This document shows, piece after piece, positions 34,759-44,008 of a stretch of 64,000 nt of DNA. Under the pieces are notes generated by a model. The model was not told where the DNA came from. It saw only the letters and a program-made list of their open reading frames with translations, and searched no databases. The stretch spans positions 93,480-157,479 of the forward strand of contig JACKCT010000010.1 in the NCBI GenBank assembly GCA_020633895.1. The letters are read 5' to 3'. The stretch's first letter is position 1; each line of letters opens with the position of its first letter. A program made the translations under genes and the position numbers. Source of the stretch: Deltaproteobacteria bacterium (GTDB lineage Bacteria > Lernaellota > Lernaellaia > JACKCT01).

Positions 34759-36468
34759 GTGACGCGAAAAGTGCCTTTCAAAATTCCTGTCGCGCGCTTG
34801 GCCGCCTACCTGCTTCTGGCCGTCGGGTTGGCGACGTTCACCATTTCCACCAACCGTCGCGCGGACGCCCTGACCGAACGGGAAGCCAATCGGGCCCTGG
34901 AAGTGGAATATTCCAAGCGCAATGTCCTGAGCGAGCGGCAAGGGCTCGACATGGCCGACGAGGTGCCCAGCCAGCCCAAGGTCCGCCCGGCCCGCCAGGT
35001 CATCTTCCTGGGCATCGACGGCATGGACATGGACGCCGTGGACGAATTCATCCGTCGGGGCAAGATGCCCACCTTCGCCGAATTCAAAAAAACCGGCGCC
35101 TGGGGCCTGATGTCCACCGACTACGGTGACTCGCCCATCTCCTGGACCACCATGGCCACCGGCGTGAATTGCGAAAAACACGGAATCTGTCCGGAAGGCG
35201 CGGACAACCGCGTCTCCCACGAGTGGACCGCCGAGGCCATCCGTTACCCCCGCATGTGGGAAGTCCTGAGCAAATACGACCTGCATTCCCGGGTCATCAG
35301 CTACCACCTGCTTCCCGTCCAGATGCAGGCCCAATACGGCGTTCCCATGGGCGATAATCCCAATTCCCTGGATCTGTCCCCCGAGGTAAAGCGCAACGCC
35401 GAGCAGTACGGCCTCACCGGCCCGGTCGTTTGGAGCGATGAATCCCACATGGCCTTCGGCAACATCAACGATCAGCTCCTGGGCACGGAGACGAAATTCA
35501 AGTTGGTGGGCCGCTCCACCGCCGATCTGGTGGTTGCCCATTTCCAAAACACCGACGAAGCCGGCCACTCGGAATGGGCCTATTTCCAGGCCTTGGAACG
35601 AGGTGTGGATCTGCCCGACCAGGTCCGTCAACGAAGCAAAATCGGCGTCGAGTTGCTGGAAGACGTTTACGCGAACATGGACCGGCACGTGGGCGAGATT
35701 CGAAAGATGTTCCCGGACGCCCTGATCGTCGCCGCCTCGGATCATGGGATGACGACCCAAGGCGTCGGGTTTTCGGTTCTCCTGGAATTGCAATTCATGA
35801 AGCTACTCGGGGTGAAGGATTGGGACGCCCAGTTTCCCGCGACTGGCGAAACTTTCCGCATCGAGGGCATGGACGCCTGGATGACCTTCGAGGACGAAGA
35901 ACTCAACGCCATGAATTTCAATAATATTTTTGAAGTCCATCGGCACGGTCCGAAGCTGGTTTTCACCGGCGCCGACGCCACCCGGGCCGCCGATCGCACG
36001 ATTTCCCGCCTCGCGGAATTCCGTCTTTTGGACGTGTCGGTGTTTGAAAAATCGGACCCGACGACCATCCGCGTCTCCCGGGAGTTTTTCGACCGGTGGT
36101 ATGACATGCCCACGGTCGCCGGCGAGTACCTGATGGTTGTGACGACGTCCGGGGTGCATATGGAGAATGTCGACGGCGTTATCTTCCTCGACGGCCCCGG
36201 CGTTGTCCCCGGAACGCATCTGCGGGGGGCGTACCTGCCCGACGTGGCGGAAACGATCTACGCGTACCTGGGTGTGCCTTTGGCGAAGGACTCGGACGGA
36301 AGGGTCTTGGAAGAGGCCTTCAATAAGAAAGACCTGCCCGGCCTCAAGCTCCAAAAAGTCGCCAATTACGGCGTGGCCCCACTATACGCCGCCGCGGCGA
36401 ATCAACAGCGGCGTGACATCCCCGATGACCAGATTAACTACTTAAAATCCCTGGGCTATCTCAATTAA
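34759..36468 (+). CDS. Alkaline-phosphatase-superfamily phosphodiesterase-like protein
   Basis: The 569-residue protein has an N-terminal membrane anchor (about 11-30), a charged helix, and an alkaline-phosphatase fold: VIFLGIDGMDMDAVDEFI carries the first metal Asp, SWTTMATG the likely Thr nucleophile, and ASDHGM the second metal site. It resembles type I phosphodiesterase / nucleotide pyrophosphatase proteins. The C-terminus NYLKSLGYLN carries the same short motif that ends the sulfatase-like protein at 21512. The GTG at 34759 was chosen over a TTG at 34693, because the TTG would lie within 8 bases of the -10 box. The substrate is unknown. Confidence 0.75.
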   Translation: MTRKVPFKIPVARLAAYLLLAVGLATFTISTNRRADALTEREANRALEVEYSKRNVLSERQGLDMADEVPSQPKVRPARQVIFLGIDGMDMDAVDEFIRRGKMPTFAEFKKTGAWGLMSTDYGDSPISWTTMATGVNCEKHGICPEGADNRVSHEWTAEAIRYPRMWEVLSKYDLHSRVISYHLLPVQMQAQYGVPMGDNPNSLDLSPEVKRNAEQYGLTGPVVWSDESHMAFGNINDQLLGTETKFKLVGRSTADLVVAHFQNTDEAGHSEWAYFQALERGVDLPDQVRQRSKIGVELLEDVYANMDRHVGEIRKMFPDALIVAASDHGMTTQGVGFSVLLELQFMKLLGVKDWDAQFPATGETFRIEGMDAWMTFEDEELNAMNFNNIFEVHRHGPKLVFTGADATRAADRTISRLAEFRLLDVSVFEKSDPTTIRVSREFFDRWYDMPTVAGEYLMVVTTSGVHMENVDGVIFLDGPGVVPGTHLRGAYLPDVAETIYAYLGVPLAKDSDGRVLEEAFNKKDLPGLKLQKVANYGVAPLYAAAANQQRRDIPDDQINYLKSLGYLN

Positions 36469-36771
36469 CCGCAGATCTTCGCCCATTCTCGATCGTTACA
36501 ACATCCGACATTAAACTTTATTATCTCCAATACCGCTATTATTTGGGGGCATTTCATTCTCCCTCGGATTGTCCGTTCAACGGCGCCGAAAGGCAGGGAA
36601 AACCCCCTCCCAAGCCCTCTTTTCATAAAAATCTCAAAAATATTTTCGGCGGCCGGAACTAATTATTTGCTTTGTCGGTCGGGATAGTTTAAATTTGTCG
36701 GTGGACTTTTTGAGCCATTTTTGTTGAAAAAGCGCTGAAGAGCCGGTGCTTTATGATGTTTTGAGGCAGAG
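36469..36771. other. AT-rich intergenic region with a candidate promoter
   Basis: No gene is seen in these 303 bases. TTGCTT (36667-36672), a 17-base spacer and TAAATT (36690-36695) make a possible promoter for the SCP2-like/ald pair. Direct repeats TTTGTCGGT at 36671-36679 and 36694-36702 flank its spacer. Inverted CTCAAAAA (36633-36640) and TTTTTGAG (36707-36714) enclose the whole block. Confidence 0.35.
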
Positions 36772-37266
36772 TTGGGGATTTACTTCCAAAATGAGGACGA
36801 CCTGTATCGGACCCTGACGAATTTCTTGGCCGTTGCCGCTTCCCATCCGGTGATTGTGCGGACGGTCAGTGGGGCCGATATGGTGCTGCGCTTCGGGTAT
36901 ACCAACCCGGATGCGTGGATCACTCTCCATTTGGGCGATCCGGAGCTGGGCGACGGCCTGTGCCTGAGCCTGCAAAGCGCCGATAACCTCCCGATAGAAC
37001 AGCATAAAACGCCTCACGCGACCCTCATCCAGGAGGCGGATTTCGCCCATCGGTTCTGGTGCGGCCTGGAGTCGCCGGGACGGGCGATCGTCGAGGGGCA
37101 CGTCAAGGCTTCGGGCAACTACCTGCGCGCCCTGGCCCTCTACCCGCTGATCACGCCGATTTTCAAGGTCTACGTGCAAACTCTCCACGACTTGGGGCTG
37201 GACCACTTGATTCCCGACGAAAAAGTGGATTTGATAGCTTCCGACCAGTCGATGGAGGCTTCATGA
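36772..37266 (+). CDS. SCP2-like lipid-binding domain protein
   Basis: The 164-residue protein is small and soluble. The segments PDAWITLHLGDPELGDG, HRFWCGLESPGRAIVEGHVKASGNYLRALALYPLITPIFKVY resemble the second half of SCP2 folds, with a central strand and a closing helix over the ligand pocket. The similarity is weaker than for the protein at 1713, and no sequence identity above background was noticed between the two. The start is an uncommon TTG with GAGG 6-7 bases upstream; upstream ATGs run into a stop. It overlaps ald by an ATGA, so both are made together. Confidence 0.55.
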   Translation: MGIYFQNEDDLYRTLTNFLAVAASHPVIVRTVSGADMVLRFGYTNPDAWITLHLGDPELGDGLCLSLQSADNLPIEQHKTPHATLIQEADFAHRFWCGLESPGRAIVEGHVKASGNYLRALALYPLITPIFKVYVQTLHDLGLDHLIPDEKVDLIASDQSMEAS

Positions 37267-38366
37267 TCGTCGGGGTTCCCCGGGAAATCAAATCGGATGA
37301 GAAACGCGTCGCCATCACCCCCACCGGAGTGATGGCGATGGTCGCTCACGGGCATCAGGTCTATGTCGAGTCGGACGCGGGCCTGGGCTCTCAAATCACC
37401 AACGCCGACTATGAGCAGGCCGGGGCCAAGATCCTGCCCACCGCGCAGGATGTGTGGTCCAAGGCCGACATGATCATGAAGGTCAAGGAGCCGCTGGCTC
37501 CCGAGTATCCCTTCATGAAAGACAAGCTCATCTTCACGTACCTGCATCTGGCCGCCGCCGAAGAACTCACCCACGAGATGATCAAGTCGAACTGCATCGG
37601 CGTGGCGTATGAGACCATCGAGCTGCCCGATCGCACGCTGCCCCTGCTGGCGCCCATGAGCGAGGTGGCCGGCAAACTCTCGCCCCAGGTGGGGGCCCAG
37701 TGCCTGGAATCGGCGCGGGGCGGCTCGGGGATTCTGCTGGCCGGTGTGGCGGGCGTGGCTCCGGCGCGGGTGACGATCATCGGCGCCGGCGTGTCCGGAC
37801 AATGCGCCTGCGAGATCGCCGTGGGCATGGGCGCGCTGGTGACGATCATGGACATCAACCCGAACAAGCTGCGCTATGTGCACGACATCCATCGGGGCAA
37901 GGTCGTCACGCTCATGAGCAACCGAGGCAACATCGAGAAGGCGGTGACTGAGTCGGACCTGGTGATCGGCGCGGTGTTGGTCACGGGGGCCAAGGCGCCC
38001 AAGCTGGTCACGGAAGACATGGTCTCGAAGATGAATCCGGGCAGCGCCGTGGTGGATATTTCCGTCGACCAGGGCGGATGCATCGAGACCACGAAAGCCA
38101 CGACGCATTCCGACCCGATCTTCAAGGTCCACGACGTGAATCACTACTGCGTCGCGAATATGCCGGGGATCGTGCCGCGCACCAGCACCTACGCCCTGAC
38201 GAACTCCACGCTCGGTTATGCCTTGGAATTGGCCGACAAGGGCTTCGAGAAGGCCGTCGCCGACAACGAGCCCCTGCGCAAGGGCATCAACATCCATCGC
38301 GGCCGCGTGGCGTACAAGGGCGTCGCCGAGGCCTGGGATTTGGAGTACGCGCCGTTCGGCGGCTAG
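37263..38366 (+). CDS. ald: Alanine dehydrogenase
   Basis: The 367-residue protein begins MIVGVPREIKSDEKRVAITP, the AlaDH/PNT N-terminal signature, and has the NAD-binding fold VTIIGAGVSGQCACEIAVGMGA (about 170) and the conserved MNPGSAVVDISVDQGGC. The His and Lys region around HLAAAEELTHEM carries the substrate pocket. It interconverts L-alanine and pyruvate plus ammonia with NAD. Length matches Ald (about 370), not the longer transhydrogenase PntA. Coupled by ATGA to the SCP2-like gene. Confidence 0.94.
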   Translation: MIVGVPREIKSDEKRVAITPTGVMAMVAHGHQVYVESDAGLGSQITNADYEQAGAKILPTAQDVWSKADMIMKVKEPLAPEYPFMKDKLIFTYLHLAAAEELTHEMIKSNCIGVAYETIELPDRTLPLLAPMSEVAGKLSPQVGAQCLESARGGSGILLAGVAGVAPARVTIIGAGVSGQCACEIAVGMGALVTIMDINPNKLRYVHDIHRGKVVTLMSNRGNIEKAVTESDLVIGAVLVTGAKAPKLVTEDMVSKMNPGSAVVDISVDQGGCIETTKATTHSDPIFKVHDVNHYCVANMPGIVPRTSTYALTNSTLGYALELADKGFEKAVADNEPLRKGINIHRGRVAYKGVAEAWDLEYAPFGG

Positions 38367-38397
38367 CGCTCCTTCAAGACCGTCAAAACTTGGAAAT

Positions 38398-38433
38398 GAC
38401 GAAGGGCGGCCCGACAGGGTCGCCCGTTTTCGT
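38398..38433 (+). terminator. Intrinsic terminator after ald
   Basis: Stem ACGAAGGGCG...CGCCCGTTTTCGT with a short internal loop, ending in TTTT. The near symmetry could stop transcripts arriving from both directions, because rfaE2 converges here. Confidence 0.65.
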
Positions 38434-38459
38434 GGAGCTATTCCATCTGTTTGACGGAC

Positions 38460-38957
38460 TTACTCGGCCAACCCGCTCACCTTCGCGATAATGTTCGTCG
38501 TGGAACGCCCCTCGACGACGGGAACGCGCTCGACGCGGCCGCCGTGGGCCTCGACGGTCTCCCGGCCGATGATGGCGTTCGCGCCCCAGTCGCCGCCCTT
38601 GACCAGCACGTCGGGGATGACGCGGTCGATGAGCGCGCCCGGGTCCGGCTCGTCGAAGACGACGACAAAATCCACCATCTCGAACCCCGCCAGCACCTCC
38701 GCCCGCTCGCGCTCGGGTACAATCGGCCGCTTGGGGCCCTTGATCTCGCGGACGCTGCGATCCGAGTTGATCGCCAGGATCAGCACATCCCCGAACGACC
38801 GGGCCGAACGCAGCGTGCGTACATGCCCCGAATGCAGCAAATCGTACACACCGTTGGTAAAGGCGACCGTCTTGCCTTGGCGGCGCAGGTCCTCGCGAAT
38901 CTCCGCGAGACGGTCCAAGGGCGGCATCTTCTCAGCCAGGGAACGAAAGCGGCTCAC
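38460..38957 (-). CDS. rfaE2: D-glycero-beta-D-manno-heptose 1-phosphate adenylyltransferase
   Basis: The 165-residue protein is a single nucleotidyltransferase domain with [17 protein letters not shown] (HXGH motif, about 33-49), [16 protein letters not shown] and GRSTTNII. It corresponds to the C-terminal half of HldE, encoded here as a separate protein, and makes ADP-heptose for lipopolysaccharide core. The heptose kinase (RfaE1) is not in the window. It is the last gene of a minus-strand run, 4 bases after the OmpA-like gene. Confidence 0.88.
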   Translation of the reverse strand: MSRFRSLAEKMPPLDRLAEIREDLRRQGKTVAFTNGVYDLLHSGHVRTLRSARSFGDVLILAINSDRSVREIKGPKRPIVPERERAEVLAGFEMVDFVVVFDEPDPGALIDRVIPDVLVKGGDWGANAIIGRETVEAHGGRVERVPVVEGRSTTNIIAKVSGLAE

Positions 38958-38961
38958 GGGG

Positions 38962-40023
38962 CTATTCCTTCGGCGCGTAGAAGACGATCAGATTGACGCG
39001 CCGGTTGTCTTTTTCGATCACGGCGGATTCCAGGGGCCGATCGCTGCCGAAGCCGATGGCAATGATGCGATCCGGCGCCACCCCGGCTCGAATGAGAATA
39101 TCCTGCACCGACTCCGCCTGCTTTTGCGTCAGCTCCCGATCCCGCTCGGCGTTGCCCGAAGGCTCCACATGGGCTTCGATGCGCAGGGACAGATCCGGGT
39201 TCGTCTCCAACTCGTGGACAAACGCCACCAGCGCGTCCCGGTTTTTGCGGTCCAGCTTGGTCGAGCGATTGCTGAAGGAGATTGTCGGCGGAATGATGAT
39301 CTTCAGCTTCTTGGTCTGGATGTCCGGGCAACCGTCGTCGTCCAGATAACCGTTCATGGTCTCGGCGGCATTGGGACACAGATCCTTGTCGTCCGGGATG
39401 CCGTCGCCGTCGTTGTCCGGGTCGGGGCACCCGTCCAAGTCCTCCCAGCCGTCCGGATCTTCTTTTTGCTCCGGGCATTGGTCCAGGCCGTCGGGCACGC
39501 CGTCCCGGTCGTTGTCCAAGTCGGGGCAGCCGTCGTTGTCCAGATGGCCGTCGTAGTCCTCGGGCGAATCGGGGCACGGGTCGTCCACGTCCAGGAAGCC
39601 GTCGCCGTCGTTGTCGTAATCGGGGACGCCGTCCTCGTCCTCCCAGCCGTCGTAGTCCTCGGCCCGGTAGGGGTCGCCGTCGAGCATGTCGGCGATGCCG
39701 TCGCCGTCCAGATCGTGTTTGCAGTCGGCGGATTTTTCCAACGACTCCGAGGCGTTACGGTCGGCGTTTTCCAGGTAAACGGAGGCCAGGTCGGCCTTGC
39801 CCCGGCGGATCTCGGTTTGGGCGAATTCCAGGTAGGCTTCGGCGGAGGCGAACTCGCGCGGGGCGCACCATTGGGCGCCCCGTTCACGGGCCAGATCGAT
39901 TTGGGATTCGATGGGTCCGACGCGTTTTTTCAGATCGGCGGTGGCGCAAGCGCAGGCAAAGAGGCATACCCAACAGGCCGCCCAAGCCCTCCACTGCCCC
40001 GAACGCGTGCGCCAATGGGTCAT
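38962..40023 (-). CDS. OmpA-family lipoprotein with thrombospondin type 3 repeats
   Basis: The 353-residue exported protein has a signal and lipobox (LFAC or ACAC near residue 24), then a helical stretch like the neighbouring DUF4398 protein ([28 protein letters not shown]). A run of Asp-rich Ca2+-binding thrombospondin type 3 repeats ([32 protein letters not shown]; about 104-235) precedes a C-terminal OmpA peptidoglycan-binding domain (about 240-353, [17 protein letters not shown] and [10 protein letters not shown]). It likely links the outer membrane to the wall. The ATG overlaps the stop of the small lipoprotein gene upstream. Confidence 0.88.
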   Translation of the reverse strand: MTHWRTRSGQWRAWAACWVCLFACACATADLKKRVGPIESQIDLARERGAQWCAPREFASAEAYLEFAQTEIRRGKADLASVYLENADRNASESLEKSADCKHDLDGDGIADMLDGDPYRAEDYDGWEDEDGVPDYDNDGDGFLDVDDPCPDSPEDYDGHLDNDGCPDLDNDRDGVPDGLDQCPEQKEDPDGWEDLDGCPDPDNDGDGIPDDKDLCPNAAETMNGYLDDDGCPDIQTKKLKIIIPPTISFSNRSTKLDRKNRDALVAFVHELETNPDLSLRIEAHVEPSGNAERDRELTQKQAESVQDILIRAGVAPDRIIAIGFGSDRPLESAVIEKDNRRVNLIVFYAPKE

Positions 40024-40328
40024 TGCAGCTCGATCTTGCGGAATCTCTTGGCGTTTTCGTAGGCGACGGCGGCGTACTCGTTGGCCTTGGCCAGATACGC
40101 CTGCGCCGCGATTTGATTGCCTTTTTCCAATTCCTCGGCGGCCTGGTTCAAATAGATTTCGGCCGCGTGGAATTCATAGGGCGAGCGAATGGACGCACCC
40201 GAGTACTTGGCCGAATCAAAGAGGGCCCGCGTCTCGTCCAGCGAGACTGCCTTGCCCTTATCCGTCGCCGAGCACGCCGAAATCCCCAGGACGGCCACGA
40301 GGACCCATACGGTCGCAAAAGTGCGCAT
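40020..40328 (-). CDS. Small DUF4398-like lipoprotein
   Basis: The 102-residue protein has a signal peptide with lipobox GISAC (Cys19), then two amphipathic helices: FHAAEIYLNQAAEELEKGNQIAAQAYLAKANEYA. The pattern is that of DUF4398, a two-helix domain found beside or fused to OmpA proteins. The adjoining OmpA protein carries a related helix pair at its own N-terminus, suggesting the two assemble through these helices. Genes overlap by ATGA. Confidence 0.75.
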   Translation of the reverse strand: MRTFATVWVLVAVLGISACSATDKGKAVSLDETRALFDSAKYSGASIRSPYEFHAAEIYLNQAAEELEKGNQIAAQAYLAKANEYAAVAYENAKRFRKIELQ

Positions 40329-40446
40329 TTCCCCCGTCTCGAAACGCGGTCAGTCGAGCATCAGGCACTATCACGTCTACTTCGGCACTGTCAACCGACG
40401 GCGGCCCAAATCGACGAAGGGCGCCGCGTAACTGCATGTTTTTCTT

Positions 40447-41214
40447 CTAGTTATTATTCATGCGATAGAGCAGCCGCAGCCCTTCGAGCGTCAGGTCGTC
40501 CTCGACGTGGTCGATCTGTTTGGACTCACCGGTAATCAGGGTCGCCAGGCCGCCGGTGGCGATGGCAGTGCTGGGCGTGGGCAACTCGTTTTTGATGCGC
40601 TCGATCAGGGCGTCGACGAGCCCCACGTAGCCGTAAAAGACCCCGGCCTGCATCGAGTGGACGGTGGTTTTGCCGATGGCCGAGCCCGGATTGACGAACT
40701 CGATGCGCGGCAGCTTGGAGGTCATGCGAAACAGGGCGTCCAGGGAGATGTTCACTCCCGGCGCGATGGCGCCTCCCAGGTATTCGCCCTTGGCGGAGAT
40801 GACGTCGAAAGTGGTGGCGGTGCCGAAGTCGACGATGACCATCGCCTTCTTGTGCCGGGCGAAGGCGGCGACGGCGTTGACGATGCGGTCCGCGCCGACC
40901 TCCTTGGGGTTGTCGTAGAGGATGGGCATGCCGGTCTTGATCCCCGGCCCGACGACCACGGCCTCCACGTCGAAATAGAGCTTGGCCAGCTTGGAATAGC
41001 AAAACAGCAGCGGCGGCACCACGCACGAGACGATCATGCCGTCCACGTCGGCCGGGTCGAGATTGCGGTGCTTGAGCAATTCGACGATCTGGATGCCGAT
41101 TTCGTCGGCGGTCGAATCCCGACGGGTCGGCAGGCGCCAACTCGCGGCGATTTTGTCGTCGTCGTAGACGCCGATCAGCGTGTTCGTATTGCCCACATCA
41201 ACGGCGAAAAGCAT
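40447..41214 (-). CDS. coaX: Type III pantothenate kinase
   Basis: The 255-residue ASKHA-fold kinase starts MLFAVDVGNTNTLIGVYDDD, with phosphate loop DVGNTN. It also has VGADRIVNAVAAFARHK, VDFGTATTFDVIS and GGAIAPGVNIS, the motifs of CoaX. It phosphorylates pantothenate in CoA synthesis and needs a monovalent cation. The ATG at 41214 lies inside the end of birA and is preceded by ACGGAGG. Upstream in-frame ATGs exist but without a site. Part of a birA/nadC cofactor cluster. Confidence 0.93.
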   Translation of the reverse strand: MLFAVDVGNTNTLIGVYDDDKIAASWRLPTRRDSTADEIGIQIVELLKHRNLDPADVDGMIVSCVVPPLLFCYSKLAKLYFDVEAVVVGPGIKTGMPILYDNPKEVGADRIVNAVAAFARHKKAMVIVDFGTATTFDVISAKGEYLGGAIAPGVNISLDALFRMTSKLPRIEFVNPGSAIGKTTVHSMQAGVFYGYVGLVDALIERIKNELPTPSTAIATGGLATLITGESKQIDHVEDDLTLEGLRLLYRMNNN

Positions 41215-42028
41215 TCGGGCCTCCGTCATCGTACGCCACCACATCGCCGGCGAAGATTTCCGCGCGCTCACCCTCGGCGGTTTCCAGGATCAGGGCGCCG
41301 TCCGAGGAAAGATCCCGCGCGCACCCGGCCAGATGCCGCTCGCCCTGCACTACCTGGTAGCGAACGCCCGGCACCCCCGCCGCGGCCTTCCAATCGGCCA
41401 GCAAACCCGCCGTGTCGGCGACAAATTGGTTATAACGCCGGTCCAGATGCCGGTAAAGTCGGCCCAAAACCCGATGGCGGTCGTGGTCGTGTCCGGAATG
41501 GGCGCGAAGGGACGCGGCGTGGCCGCGAATCTCCTCGGGGAAATCCTCGGGACGCACATTGACGTTCAGGCCGATGCCGACGATGACTCCGGCGCCGGGC
41601 GCGGGGTGCGTCTCGCAGAGGATGCCGCCGAGTTTGCGTCCGGCGAGGTGGACGTCGTTGGGCCATTTGAGAAACGGCGTGGCGTCGATCGCCTCGGCCA
41701 CCGCATCCGCGACGGCCAGCCCCACCGCGTACACGAACAGCGCCGCCCGACGCGCCTCGCCCAGGCCCGTGACATACACCGACGTATAGAGATTCACCCC
41801 CGGCGGCGAAAACCACGGCCGACGCAGCCGCCCTCGCCCGGCGGATTGGTGGTCGGCGACGACGGCCAGGCCGTGCGTTAAGCGCTGGATCGGCAGTTCC
41901 GACAGAACGACGTTGGTGGAGGACGTTTCGCCCAGGACGATCAGCTCGCCCCCGACAGCGACATCCCCCCGATGCTCATGCACCCGCGCGGCGTCGAGCA
42001 TGGGCGCCGGGCTCTCGGGACCGCTCAC
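41198..42028 (-). CDS. birA: Biotin--[acetyl-CoA carboxylase] ligase
   Basis: The 276-residue protein has the catalytic core LGETSSTN, VVADHQSAGRGRLRRPWFSPPGVNLYTSV (the biotinyl-AMP loop), LKWPNDVHLAGRKLGGIL and GIGLNVN, plus a small C-terminal SH3-like domain. No DNA-binding winged helix precedes the core, so it is a group I ligase and not the bifunctional repressor. The GTG at 42028 overlaps the nadC stop (GTGA). The open frame extends upstream, but only as a shadow of nadC. Confidence 0.92.
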   Translation of the reverse strand: MSGPESPAPMLDAARVHEHRGDVAVGGELIVLGETSSTNVVLSELPIQRLTHGLAVVADHQSAGRGRLRRPWFSPPGVNLYTSVYVTGLGEARRAALFVYAVGLAVADAVAEAIDATPFLKWPNDVHLAGRKLGGILCETHPAPGAGVIVGIGLNVNVRPEDFPEEIRGHAASLRAHSGHDHDRHRVLGRLYRHLDRRYNQFVADTAGLLADWKAAAGVPGVRYQVVQGERHLAGCARDLSSDGALILETAEGERAEIFAGDVVAYDDGGPNAFRR

Positions 42029-42897
42029 GAAAGGCGCTCGATCTTCATATTCAGATCTGCCGCGATCACCGAATGCGTGAGGGCGCCGATGGAGATCAGA
42101 TCCACTCCCGTCTCGGCGATGGCGCGCACGGTCGCAAGCTCCACACCGCCGCTGGCCTCGGTCACGGCACGCCCCGCCACATGGGCCACGGCCTCGCGCA
42201 GGCGGTCGGGGGTCATGTTGTCGAGCAACAGGCGCGTCGCCCCCGCCTCGACGGCGCCGTCGATCTCGGCGATGTCGCGAATCTCCACGATGATCGGTAG
42301 GTCCGGGCCCACATGCCCGCGCGCGCGCCGCACCGCCTCGGGCAGGGAGCCGACCGCGTCGACGTGGTTGTCCTTGATGAGCACCGCGTCGTAGAGCGCC
42401 ATCCGATGATTCACCCCACCCCCGCAACGCACCGCGTACTTCTGCGCACGCCGCCACAGGGGCATGGTCTTGCGCGTGTCGGTGACGCGCGCACCGGTGC
42501 CGGCCACCTCGTCGACGAAACGCCGCGTGGTCGTCGCCACGCCGGAGAGGTGCTGCATCAGGTTGAGGGCCAGACGTTCACCGATCAGCAAGGAACGCAA
42601 CGACCCGCGCACCGTCGCGGCCACGTCACCGGGCGACAACGCGTCGCCGTCGCTCACCAAAGTTTCGAATTCGAGTTTGGGATCGACCTGGGCGAAAACT
42701 TCGCGGGCGTAAGGCAACCCGGCGAGGATCAGCGATTCCTTGGCGCGGATGCGCCCCAGGCCGACGGCGGTTTCGGGGATGGTGGATTCGGTGGTGACAT
42801 CGCCGGACCCCAGATCCTCACGCAAAGCGCGACCGATCAGGTCGCGCTCGACGGCATCCAATTCGTGGGGCGGGTTTTGCGGCGTATTCGAGGACAT
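42025..42897 (-). CDS. nadC: Quinolinate (nicotinate-nucleotide) phosphoribosyltransferase, carboxylating
   Basis: The 290-residue protein has the family sequence: REDLGSGDVTTE, ERLALNLMQHLSGVATTTRRFVD, TRKTMPLWRRAQKYAVRCGGGVNHRM, LIKDNHV, and ASGGVELATVRAIAETGVDLISIGALTHS. It makes nicotinate mononucleotide from quinolinate in NAD synthesis; nadA and nadB are not in the window. It heads the nadC-birA-coaX cofactor group, 25 bases after the receiver-like gene. Confidence 0.95.
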   Translation of the reverse strand: MSSNTPQNPPHELDAVERDLIGRALREDLGSGDVTTESTIPETAVGLGRIRAKESLILAGLPYAREVFAQVDPKLEFETLVSDGDALSPGDVAATVRGSLRSLLIGERLALNLMQHLSGVATTTRRFVDEVAGTGARVTDTRKTMPLWRRAQKYAVRCGGGVNHRMALYDAVLIKDNHVDAVGSLPEAVRRARGHVGPDLPIIVEIRDIAEIDGAVEAGATRLLLDNMTPDRLREAVAHVAGRAVTEASGGVELATVRAIAETGVDLISIGALTHSVIAADLNMKIERLS

Positions 42898-42922
42898 CGG
42901 CCCCGGGAGGGCGGGCGCGTTT

Positions 42923-43825
42923 CTACGACGCCAGCTCCTTTTTGAGCATCTTCACCAATTCGGGCATGGCTCGCTTGAGTTCGGCCCGGACAACGGCGGT
43001 CACAAGCTTATTCATATGCTTTTTCGCCGTTTCCGTGAACCGTTTGTCGAGAACGTCCTTGGCCAGCGCGTCCAGGCGCTCGTCGGTCATCTTGGCCAGG
43101 GCGTCGCCCAGATGCGCCACCAGGATCTCCCGCTCGTCCTCCAGATGGGCGCCCTTGCCGATCTCGTTGGAGAGGATGTCGATCTTCGGTTCGTTGGTCT
43201 CGGCCGGATCGACGTGCGTCGGCGTGGTTTTGCGCAGGCGCAGATTGTTCTCGTCGGGCATCTCGTAGCGGGAGGACTCCACCTCGAAGCTCTCGCCGGA
43301 CGACGCGCCGATATCGGGCATGTCGAAACCCCGGGGCTTGAAGTCCGAGTCGGGCTGATCCTTGTCGAAGTCGAAGAGGTTGGCCTCGGGATTTTCCACC
43401 TCGTCCACCTTGGGCGCCAGTTCGCCGAAATCCAGCGGATCGGCCAGATGGCCCTCGGCGGCGCGGTGAAAGAGATTGCGGAAACGGCCCGCGATGATGG
43501 GCGTGGGCGACGGCCAGGCGCAGACTTCGTTGACGCCGGCGGCGTGGGCGTTTTGCAGTTCGGGTACCTGGGAGGCGGTGGCGAACAGGAAGCAGGGCAC
43601 CTGGTCCTGATGCAGGTCCACCTTCAGGCGCTTGACGAAGTTGAGGCGCTCCTCGGTCTTGAAGCGGCCGTCGATGATCAGCATGGCGATGGGCTGCTGG
43701 CTGGCGACCTGCAGCGCGTCCATTTCGGTGCGTGCCTTCCAGGTGCGGTACATGGACGCATCCAACGCCGTCGTCGCCGCCGTTCCCAACTCGGAGTCTT
43801 CGGTCAGAATCAAAACGAGATTCAT
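42923..43825 (-). CDS. Response-regulator receiver-like protein with acidic middle and helical tail
   Basis: The 300-residue protein has a receiver-like domain (about 1-115): MNLVLILTEDSELGTAATTAL, MLIIDGRF (Asp52 at the phosphorylation position) and CFLFATASQVPELQNAHAAGVNEV. The acidic pair near the start is only Glu-Asp, and the conserved Lys is not evident, so phosphorylation is uncertain. Residues about 130-215 are an acidic, low-complexity linker. The last 80 residues are helical (DALAKMTDERLDALAKDVL, KKHMNKLVTAVVRAELKRAMPELVKML), similar to the amphipathic tails of myxobacterial gliding or polarity proteins. Start ATG 43825 has AGAGG. Output unknown. Confidence 0.6.
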   Translation of the reverse strand: MNLVLILTEDSELGTAATTALDASMYRTWKARTEMDALQVASQQPIAMLIIDGRFKTEERLNFVKRLKVDLHQDQVPCFLFATASQVPELQNAHAAGVNEVCAWPSPTPIIAGRFRNLFHRAAEGHLADPLDFGELAPKVDEVENPEANLFDFDKDQPDSDFKPRGFDMPDIGASSGESFEVESSRYEMPDENNLRLRKTTPTHVDPAETNEPKIDILSNEIGKGAHLEDEREILVAHLGDALAKMTDERLDALAKDVLDKRFTETAKKHMNKLVTAVVRAELKRAMPELVKMLKKELAS

Positions 43826-44008
43826 ACTCACGCGCCTCTTTAGTTCAATATCGGTACCGGGCCGATGTCCCTGTCGAGTCCACGTCCGTGTGCTGGCCAC
43901 CATATCCGTATCCTTTCGATCATCGCACAGACGAAACAGGCGGTCCAGACATTCCGGGCCTGTGTCGCCCGGCGAAAAGTCGTCGGGTCTTCGGATTGTT
44001 ATCGGCAC

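Noticed and set aside
36633-36714. CTCAAAAA/TTTTTGAG as a terminator or riboswitch stem
   Set aside because: The arms are 66 bases apart and A/T only, so the pairing is weak; no known riboswitch core lies between them.
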